Shown here one piece after another: positions 55,562-64,000 of a stretch of 64,000 nt of DNA. The position numbers and the translations under genes are program-made. The notes beneath the pieces are model-generated. The model searched no databases. It was not told the DNA's origin and saw nothing but the letters and a program-made list of their open reading frames with translations. The stretch lies in the NCBI RefSeq assembly GCF_033115175.1, contig NC_084834.1:119594275-119658274 (forward strand), in the 5' to 3' direction. The DNA comes from Lepus europaeus. Lineage: Eukaryota > Chordata > Mammalia > Lagomorpha > Leporidae. Position 1 is the stretch's first letter; every line of letters begins with the position of its first letter.

Positions 55562-56388
55562 TTGCTGTGGAACGTCACTGCTCTCAGCCCAGAGCTGCAC
55601 CTCTGCACCTCGAAATCAATGCCGAGCCCTGGTTCTCCCACCAGAAGCCTGACCGGTGACTTACAGAGTGACTTGCGGGGCGGTGTTTTCCCGCAGAGCC
55701 CATCTGTAAAGGTCTTTTGTCTCCTGGGTTTTCTCCAAATTTTCAGATGGGGTCGCTGCTTCTTAAAATACCTTTGTAGCCTGGGAGCTGTGTGAGTGCA
55801 CACGGAAAAGCACAGATCAGCAGCTGTGGCCGGGAGACTGATCCGGTCGGATCGCCGCGTCAGGAACACTGGCGGGGCACACCTGAACGTCTGCCTCCCT
55901 GGACCCACGAGCGGCTGAGGGCCGGCTTTTTAAATAGGTCACCGTTCATCAGACTCGCTGCCCTTTGCCCTTTCCCAAATGCCAAAGCACAGCCTTGTAC
56001 AAACTGGAATAAAAGCGGCCATGGCTGGCTGCAGCCGGCACAGTGCAGAACTGCTGCCCTCCCAAGTCGGCACAGAAAGCCCGTTTCTTGGGACGGCTCC
56101 TAAACGCTTGCTGTTTGAACCTTTATATGAACATAGGAAACCTGGTGTGTGTCTCGCCTCTGACATTGGTTTATTCAACTATTCGGCTGTTTGTTGATGA
56201 CTCAGGGGAGGCACTGGGACACCGAAAGGGACTAGGGAGAGTCAGTTGGCTGTCTTCCCCAGCACAGAGCCTGTGGGCTAATCGGTATGTAGACAAGGAA
56301 AGTGCACTGTGCATTGCTCTGATGGTGGCTAGTGGACAGGAGCACGTGAGAACCAGGAAGGAGCCGCCCACCTAAAGCAGGGGGCAAG
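55562..56388. other. Repeat-poor intronic block
   Basis: No recognised repeat. A consensus AP-1 site tgactca is at 56198-56204. Confidence 0.4.
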
Positions 56389-56687
56389 GGTGACACTTGG
56401 TGCAGCAGCTAAGAAGCCGCTTGCGACATCTGCCTCCCACAGGGGAGTCAGTGGGGATTCAGGTCCCCACCCCGCCTCCCATTCCAGCCCCCTGCTATTG
56501 TGGCAGCAGCGATGGCTCAAGTCCTGGATTCCCTGGCACCCACATAGGAGACCAGGATGGAGTTCCTGGCTCCTGGCTTCGGCCTGGCCCAACCCCGGAT
56601 TATGTGGGTGTTTGAGGAATGAACTCGTGAATGGAGGATCTTTCTATGACTGTGTCCATCTGCCTTTCAAATAAAAGTAAAAGTTTA
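56389..56687 (+). mobile_element. Old C-SINE
   Basis: gggtgacacttggtgcagca head, ggaggatctttctatgactg, aaataaaagtaaa tail. Confidence 0.8.
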
Positions 56688-56689
56688 AA

Positions 56690-56955
56690 GCAGTGGGTAC
56701 CAGAATGAGGTTGGAGGGAGTGAGAATGAACCAAGGAGGTTTGTCGAGGGTAACAACACTGAAACCTAGAGAATATCTAGTAAGCAGGCAAAGTGTAGGG
56801 AGCAGAATGTTCTAGAAAAAGGAAGGGCATGTGCAAAGGCCAGGGACTGGGGAGAGCAGGATGTGTCCCAGGAGTCACGAGGAGGTCCCAATGGTGACAG
56901 CTCTGAGACGAGGAGGGACAGGTGAGAAACCTGCTTGCTCTGGATTTTACCGGTT
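56690..56955. repeat. Probable old interspersed repeat, class unknown
   Basis: The phrase gggcatgtgcaaaggccagg with its purine-rich context resembles a common mammalian dispersed repeat. I cannot fix the family. Confidence 0.35.
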
Positions 56956-57810
56956 AGTAAGATGATTCGGGAGGACCCTCATGCCCTCCCTGGCGGTTAA
57001 AATGCGCATGTGAAACACACCGGATGCCAGAGAAGCCGCTGGGCCGTGCCCCGGAGCGTTCCCCAGGCGTTGGCCTTGGCTCGTGCGGTTTTCAGAGCAG
57101 CCCCGCCACACACGGGGATTGCTGGGCACGTGGCATCTCCACCCAGGGTTTGCAGGTGAACGCTGGGCACATTTTCACACACTGGCTTCTGCGGGAAACA
57201 TTCTGGAGGGGCAGCCACTTGGGGACGCCAGTGTCCCCTGTACAAGCGGCTGGCTTGAGTTCCAGCCTTCTGCCAGTGTGCACCCTGGGAGGCGTGGCGA
57301 TGGCTCAAGTACTTGGGATGCCTGTGCTCCAGGCCAAGAAGCCTTGGGGACAGTGCTGGGAGGTACAGAAAATGGGAGATGGCAATGCCACGTCTTCCCA
57401 GGACGCTGGGGAAGACCCTGAGGACGCTCAGCCAGGAACAGCCAAACTATGGATACGGCTTGGGGTCAGTGGCTGAGAGGGACCTCACACAAGGGCACAG
57501 GAAATAGCCTGAGGGGCCTCTCTGGGAACAGGGGGGCGCAGACGGGGGCGCTGATTCACGTCTGGGGCTGTCTGCCAGCGGCGCCGGCCCGGGTGGCTGT
57601 GATGACCAAAGCTCTCTGTGACGCACTGAGGCCCGAGGCAGAAACAGGACCAGCAACAGAGCCAGACGCCAGCCACGCCGCAGAGGCCTGAGGGGCCCTT
57701 CTCATATAAGCCTGCCTCGTCCATCCTCTCCAACAGCTGAGGCCGGCCCTGGACAGGCAGCTGTACCCAGCAGGGGAGGGGTCCATGGCCATGGTGTTGT
57801 CGTTATTGTT
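56956..57810. other. Intronic stretch; possible SINE remnant near 57245-57325
   Basis: gtgtgcaccctgggaggcgt followed by gatggctcaagtacttggga resembles an old C-SINE body. Nothing else recognised. Confidence 0.4.
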
Positions 57811-57811
57811 T

Positions 57812-58136
57812 TTATTTTTTTAAGATTTTTTTAAATTTATTTATTTGAAATGCAGAGTTAGAGAGAGAGAGACAGAAAGAGAGGGAGAGAGAGATCTTCA
57901 TCCCCTGGTTCACTCCCCAAATGGCCACAATGGCCAGGGCTGGGCCAGGCTGCAGCCCGGAGCCTGGAGCTCCATCCGGGAGTTCTCCCACATGGGTGGC
58001 AGGGGCCCAGGTACTTGAGCTGCTTCCCGGGGTTTACATCAGCAGGAAACTAGAATTGGAAGCAGGGCAGGAACCCAAACCCAGGCACACTCCTGTGGGA
58101 TGTAGGTGTCCAGAGCCGCAGGTGAGCCACAGCGCC
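57812..58136 (-). mobile_element. C-SINE
   Basis: Double A/T tail, (GA)n part, gttcactccccaaatggcca, head ends gtgagccacagcgcccc. Confidence 0.9.
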
Positions 58137-60702
58137 CCCTGCAGGCCCCAGCTGCAGGCTTTTCCCCAGGACCCACAGTCAGGACACAGAGCAGGTCTCT
58201 ACCAGAAGTAAGGGTGGGAATGGTGAGGGCGGGGCAGGTGGAAACCTACTCTCTGCTTTGTGGAAATGGAAAATGGCCCAGGAGGCGAGCCACGCAGAGC
58301 CTGGAGGCCGCAGCTCAGCGCGGAGAGGCCGGTGAGCAGGTGCGGGCTCTTATGCCCCGTGGGCTGAGTGCGAGCAGCAGTGACACTGTGTCATCCTCAG
58401 GTCCCTGCACCCTGCACTCACGCCTGGGTTATCCCCAGGTGTGGGATCTGGATGGACACCCTGCACCTGCAGCCAGCACGGGACTCCCCGCTGTCCTGAG
58501 GGGTGTGCGGCCGCTCATTGCCCATGCTGACCCAGGCTCGGTACTTCTTCAGCGCCGCCATCCTCTCTCCTGTCCCACTGCCGTCTATGCATCTTCCCAT
58601 CAGCCCAGGAACCCCCGCCCCAGGCTGTGTCTGCACTGAGGGTGTCACCCAGACCCCACACCCAGGGATAGCCCAGGTGTGAGCATTTTGTACACAGCCT
58701 CAGGTGGGGCCGGCGCACAGCCAGGGCTCAAGTCCTGCAGGCCAGAGCCGCCGGGGCTGTGGTGCCTCCCCCCAGCCGGCTGCTGTTCCTGCGGACACCT
58801 CTTGGTGGCGTCTTCTCCAGCCGTGTGACCCCTGCCCTGAGAGGCTGACCTGAGGTTCTGTGTTAGAATCCTGCCAGATGGCTGGGATCCTACCTTGTGA
58901 ATCTCTTCTTGGGCAAAGGGTGGTGCTCTTGTCCAGCTCTTGGGGGGCTAAGTGACCTTAGTCTTCTACTTAAGACCCAAGACATCATGTTCCCTGGTGC
59001 CTCCAGGTTGCTGTCGGAATGTACAAGGAGCAGAATTGTCCCCAGTGCCACAGCCTTCCGGGGCCTCCTGGGAGGTCAGGCCTCGACCTTCCACAGCTTT
59101 CTGGAATGTGGTAGGTGTTAGCTGTGGCAAGTCTGGCCCTCTTGAAGCTGAAGGCCACATGGGAGTCCCTTATGTCCTTCACTCAGGAGACAGAGTTCAA
59201 GGTCAGTTCTTCCTGACCAGCCTTCCCCCACTTCCTGGGGAGGGCCAGGCCTGCAGTAGAGACCAGCGCCAGGGAGCCGGGGAGGGGATCAGCTCGGCCC
59301 AGGAAGCACTTCCTGGCCTGAGGATGCCAGGTGTGGTTGTGGGTGGAGCGGACAGGTGGGTGCAGGCTTGGCCCATGGTCCAGACTTCCAGGACCCCCCG
59401 CCCCAGAAGCAGGTGTGGCCATGCACATGGTCTGGCCACAAGTGCTGCCCTATGGAAGCCACCACCACCACCAGCACCCACCCCGGCTCTGTGCTCAGAG
59501 AGCAGGAAAAAGTGAACGGCAGCGTGCCTGCGCCGGCGTTGAGGTGAGTCATTGTGCAGTCCAGGCAGGCTCTGGTTTGTGCAGGGAAAGTATTTCCAAG
59601 GCTGCAGAAACATGGACCAGAAACACCCAGATAGCTAGGGAGTGCCCCGCGGGCAGGCTGGCTGTACCGTCAATTCTTCCACTCGCCGCAGCCATGGAAA
59701 AACCCAGCCTGCTTGCATCACTTGTGTGGGCATCTGTCGGTGGGGTGTGACGTGGGCAGCCCGGGCTGCCCCCCGCCCCGGCGCCCAGCTCTGCTGAGTC
59801 AGCGTGTATCTGGCAGTGGTGCCCACTCGGGTTCGTGTCAGCTCATCTCGCATCAGCGTGAGCTCTGCACCTGCTGAATGGTGTTTCCGGTTCCCGTGAG
59901 TCACTTTAGCTCATGTCAGGGCCCTGTAAGGATGACCCCAAGAATGCTCCAAGGGTTGGCACGGTACCCTGGTGTCAGACCCCTGGCCTATACCCCACAC
60001 TTTCCTGGGCTGGACCCCTACAAGGAAGACGAATTTTTAAAAAATCATCAAATAAGAGATTGGCTCTCAAGCCACAAATTGCAAGAAGGCACTTTCTGCT
60101 TGTGTTCCGCGGTCGGTTCAAACTTGTGCTGGTAACCTTGAGATAGATTCACGGCCACTGTGTGCACTTGGGAAGATTCCTAATGCAACATCAGAGCCTG
60201 GAGCCAGAACAGGGTACCTTCTTAACCCAGTCGCAACGTCCACATCACCATGGGTTGTCCTATGCTGCATCGTCTGCCTGCAGGTGGCCTGCACCTGCCA
60301 GGAAGTGGCTGGCGGCTGAGCTGGGCCTCAGCTCTGCCCACCCCCAGGCGGGGTGCCAGTGGCCAGCTGGGCAGCAGTGAGCTGAAGGAATTCCCCCAGG
60401 GGAGCTGCAGCAGGAGAGCTGCATCTGGCCCCGCCCACGCAGAGGAGCCCACGGGCCTTCCAGGGCTGCAGCGCCGAGCGCCGTGTTTGCCTAGGCGCTG
60501 TGATCCTGCCGTCTGCACCTGTCTCCTCTCCCCGTGGGTTCAGTGCCTCCTCCTTGCCCAGACAACGCCCCAGTTCAGCGCATCAAAGCCCCAACCCATC
60601 CTTTCCCTTCTCTAACGCAGCACCCCTCTTCCCCTGACATCCACTTCCGCCCTGCTGTGGCGGCCGCCTCTGGCCTCTCAGGCCCACAGCCTTTGGAGTT
60701 GT
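58137..60702. other. Long repeat-free intronic block
   Basis: About 2.6 kb without a recognised repeat, unusual for this window. It carries tgctgagtcagc (AP-1/MARE type) at 59792-59803. Frames of up to 187 residues have no family match. Confidence 0.45.
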
Positions 60703-60703
60703 T

Positions 60704-61021
60704 TTTCATTTTTTTAAGATTTATTATTAATTTGAAAGGCAGAGTTGGAGAGAGAGAGAGCAAGCTTCCATCTGCTGGTTCACTCCCGAGATCACAATGG
60801 CCAGGGCTGGACCATGCTGAGGCCAGGAGCCAGGAGCCTCATCCAGGTCTCCCATGTGGGTGCAGGGGCCCAAGGACTTGGGCTATCATCAGCTACTTTT
60901 CCCAGGCACATTAGCAGGGAGCTGGATCATAAGTGGAGCTGCTGCCAGGACTCAAACTGGCGCCCATATGGGATGCTGGCACCGCAGGTAGTGGCTTTGC
61001 CCGCTGCCCCACAGCACGGCG
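60704..61021 (-). mobile_element. C-SINE
   Basis: taagatttattattaatttg tail side to ccccacagcacggcgccc head. Flanks ggcccacagcct and gggccacagcct suggest a duplication. Confidence 0.9.
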
Positions 61022-61374
61022 CCCACAGGGCCACAGCCTGTAACTCATCCCTGTCTGCCCACGTCCAGCTGGGTCCTGGATCGAGTCGGTTCTTCCTGAG
61101 TAACCGGGCTCTCCAGTCTGCCCTTTGCATCCCCCCTGGAGGCAGGTCTTTCCTGTCTGCCCCACCCCTGCCCTGCGGCAGAGACTTCCAGAGCGTCTTC
61201 CAAGCAGCCACCTGAATCTCTCCTCTGCCGCCTCCGGCCGCACCACACACCGTGGGTCTCAGCTGCTGTCTCCCCGGGCCGGCCTGGCGTCCTCGCTGCT
61301 CCAGGGTGCGCTGGCACTGTCCCGCCTCCAGTCCCTGCTCAGGCAAGCCCTGTGCTGAAATACGAGCCGGTAGC
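61022..61374. other. Intronic spacer
   Basis: GC-rich, nothing recognised. Confidence 0.4.
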
Positions 61375-61570
61375 TAATGCTTGCGGAATGTTCGGCCCAC
61401 GCCAGGTGCTGTGCTAATTCCTGTGCCTTGATTGAGTCTTCTGATGGTAAAATGACTTGGCTGTTGTCCCACTTCACAGATGAACAAATTGGGGGAAGCT
61501 GAGTAACTTGTGCCGTGTCACAGGACTGAAGAATTCCTGACTCCACTTCCACGCCCTAAACTCACTGTTC
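61375..61570 (-). mobile_element. MIR, reversed
   Basis: ccacgccaggtgctgtgcta, ttgtcccacttcacagatga, aagctgagtaacttgtgccg and ggactgaagaattcctgact follow the MIR core in reverse. Confidence 0.85.
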
Positions 61571-63858
61571 TCCACGACCTGCTCCCAGCAGGCCCTCACC
61601 TACCCCACCTCCATAGATTGTGTGCAGAAAAGAAGAGGAAGCAGTTCTTACACGACAGTGCCCTTGTTTGACAGAGCCCCATCACGATCACCTGTTGGCT
61701 CCTCATTCATACTAAAGTGTAAATGACTAACAGTGGCTACCATGGCCAGATGAGGTTGTCTTACGCGAAAACCCTGAACTTAAATCTGGCTGTGCCATTT
61801 ACATTGAGTATTTTCTTCTCCTCCCCTTGCCGTCCTCCGCTGGTGCCCCTGAGACTGATTCCAAGGTTCTGGGGCTTTGTCACCACGCCTCTGGAAGTTC
61901 CCAGAGTGACTGCCTTGGCAGATGGCTCTGCCCTTTGATTAGCCGTGCAGCGGCTGCTTCCCCCTGTTTAATATCAGGAAGTCCGCGCGTGCTTCATCCC
62001 CTTCCCCCTGGTGGCCGTAGCACCTTCCTAGTATTCTTTTCCCATTTTGTGCTTTTGTTTGGCCCTTTTCCCTTCCATGTGTTCTGGGAATCCCAGCTCA
62101 ATCGGTGGATTTGAGCCAAGTTGTCTGAACGCCGTGTCTCCGTGTGTGGTCTCTGAGCTCACTCTGAGCCCTTATTTGGTGTCAGTGCACAGACTCTGAG
62201 TGGACTTTTCCAGAACCCAGCATCACGTAGTGAGCGTGGTTTGCACACCTACCCTAACTTGGAGAAGTCCTTGTACCCGCTGTGTTAGCCGTGTAAGTGC
62301 CCAGTGAGAACCACCCCGGGGTGCTGGAACCCAGCGGGAGGCAGAAGCCGTCTCGTTCTGAGTGTGGGATGACTGGAGAGCCTTTCTCCCCAGCAGACCG
62401 GCCCTCTCTGTGGGGGAGGCTTTGAGTGACAGGTGTTCAAATCACATTCTGTCTCCTGGTCATACTGTAACCAGCGGTGAGTGGGCGCCAACCAGGAAAC
62501 AGCGCTTATGGCGAGAGAAAGTGAAGTGTGAGATAAGGTTGTGATAACGTGTTGAGATAAAGTTAATCTGCTAGCTGGTGTGTGAGGGGCAGCCACGGCA
62601 CAGCTGGGCAATCCGTGCACTGCCGCAGGGTCGAGACAGTGGGCATCTTCTCGGCTGTGTTTGCACACTCACAGTCTGTTCTTACCGACTGGCTGCTGCG
62701 CGATCTGGTTCTCCCTGCTTCCAATGACCTGGATCTGATCCCACAGTTCCTGGCTGGGTTCTGACTCTGTCTGGATACTGGCCTCCTCTGCTGGCCCAGC
62801 TGGGGGAAAGCATTAGAGAACCATGATGCACTAAGCTGTATGGAACTAACTCTGACCCAGCAGGACTTCGGAGATAAAAATAAGTGGGAACTGGGACTGT
62901 TTAAAAAAAAAAAAAAAAAAAAAAAGATGAAACATGAGCCTTGGAACTCCAGAGAAGAGGTAGAGGCTGGACGAGACCGTCCAAGCCAGCAGATATGTGA
63001 GCCTCTGCCAGGATGCAGGGAGTGGAAATGAGTGTGTAGGATGGGTGAGCACGGTGTTTGGGAGTGGAGGAAGAGCATGGGTAGAAGTGGGAGACAAGAG
63101 TTGGCAGGAAAAAACTGGAAGAGGTGATGGGAGAAGGAGGAAGGTGCTGAAGTGGTTAAGTGTGCTGTTGGCCATGACATTGGAGGCTGCAAACACTTTT
63201 GGAGAGAATTTGACTTTTGACCTTCAAAACGTGACCTCTCCTCACTTCTCCTGCTTTGCCATTTCAGGTTGAAACATGAGCTAAAAAGTCAGCGAAGCAG
63301 GTAACAGGTGCTGCCTTTTCGAGTTCTGGGTGGTTTTTTTTTTTTTTTCCTCCCACCCTTAGGAGAGGGAGCTGTGTTACAGGCATGCACATTGCACCCA
63401 GGCAGGTGAAAAGAGCATCGGGCCAGTTTCCAGGGAGCGAGCGCTCCAGGGCCCGGCAGTGGAACCCCAGAGCTTCCCAGGCACCAAAGCTGCCGGACCA
63501 CCATGCCTCGGACCGGTTCATGCTGGTGCAGGTTCTTCCCAACCCAGATATGGCCGCAGACTGCTGGAGCGGCTCATCCTGGTGGAGTGGCGTTGTGGAG
63601 CAGCTGGGTCGGTTCTCAACAGTAGACAAGGATCCAGAGCCATGTGTTCTGCCCCCAAGAACTTCTGTCTTTATTTTTTTTATTCACAGTAATGGGCCGA
63701 GGACATCCCGGGTCATGGCTGGGTTGTGCCTTTGTGCTCTGGGGGAGACTAGGAAATGGCTCGCATGCCTCTTTCACATTATCGCTCCTTGTGCTTTTTA
63801 TAGAACAATGGCTTTTAACCCTGTCCTCCCTGTCAGCTCTGTGACAGCTTGACAGGCA
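61571..63858. other. Repeat-poor intronic block
   Basis: Only an A-run (62902-62924) and a T-run (63335-63348) stand out. Frames such as the 209-residue minus frame at 62563-63192 are Ser/Pro/His-rich and match nothing I know. Confidence 0.4.
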
Positions 63859-64000
63859 GGTGTGGGGCCTCGTGGTGCAAACACCCACATCCCGTAGGGC
63901 AGGGCCTGGGTTCAAAGTCTCTCCGGAGTCTGAGTCCGGCTTCTTGCTGATGAACACCCTGGGAAGCAATGGTGATGGCTCCAGGAGCTTGGTTCCTGCC
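63859..64000 (+). mobile_element. Old C-SINE, cut by window end
   Basis: gtggggcctcgtggtgcaaa, then ggcctgggttcaaagtctct, caatggtgatggctccagga: a diverged plus-strand copy running off the window. Confidence 0.75.

Larger units (their letters stand above)
18776..64000 (+). other. IGFBP7: IGFBP7 intron 1 (5' part)
   Basis: No sequence matching IGFBP7 exon 2 (start of the Ig domain) was found, so more than 45 kb of intron 1 lies here. The intron is also very long in human. All later features fall inside it. Confidence 0.85.

Noticed and set aside
1..64000. CRISPR arrays, operons, insertion sequences or toxin-antitoxin systems
   Set aside because: The window is mammalian intergenic and intronic DNA; its short repeats are SINEs and microsatellites.
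18776..64000. IGFBP7 exon 2
   Set aside because: I looked for the start of the Ig-domain exon after a polypyrimidine-AG and did not find matching sequence, so it must lie beyond the window.

Overview
This is mammalian nuclear DNA, almost certainly from a lagomorph and most likely the European rabbit. About fifty copies of the lagomorph C-SINE lie on both strands. The C-SINE is a tRNA-derived SINE with a GGTTC(A/T)AGTCC-type B box, a CT-rich 3' part and an (AAATA)n tail. There is also a rabbit-type L1 3' end, and older mammalian repeats (L2, MIR, MaLR LTRs, Tigger and mariner-like DNA elements). No bacterial, plasmid or CRISPR features are present, and nearly all short open frames are chance frames in repeats or the CpG island.

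The only protein-coding gene is IGFBP7 on the + strand. Exon 1 (ATG at 18301, splice donor after 18775) lies in a CpG island of about 17.6-18.9 kb. It encodes the signal peptide, the IGFBP domain and the Kazal-like domain. Everything from 18776 to the end is the 5' part of the very long intron 1; exon 2 was not found. Positions 1-17.6 kb are upstream intergenic DNA.

Layout: 1-17 kb holds AT-rich DNA, a MaLR LTR, an RPL31 processed pseudogene (2856-3271), an RSRC1 processed pseudogene on the minus strand split by a SINE (10459-12122), a Tigger remnant and an L1 ORF2 remnant split by a SINE. 17.3-18.9 kb is the IGFBP7 promoter and exon 1. 18.9-64 kb is intron 1. It holds a solo LTR with a 5-bp target duplication (21259-21648), several copies of a mariner-like MITE, L1 3' ends, MIRs, a 3'-truncated 7SK RNA retropseudogene (48299-48539) and several repeat-poor blocks that could carry regulatory elements.

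I did not find a new gene system. The observations most worth checking are: the tailless 7SK insertion with its target duplication; conservation of the two known IGFBP7 RNA-editing codons; closely spaced inverted SINE pairs that would fold in the IGFBP7 pre-mRNA; the solo LTR in intron 1; a SINE reduced to a head plus an A-tail; and a 17-bp AP-1/MARE palindrome in the intron.
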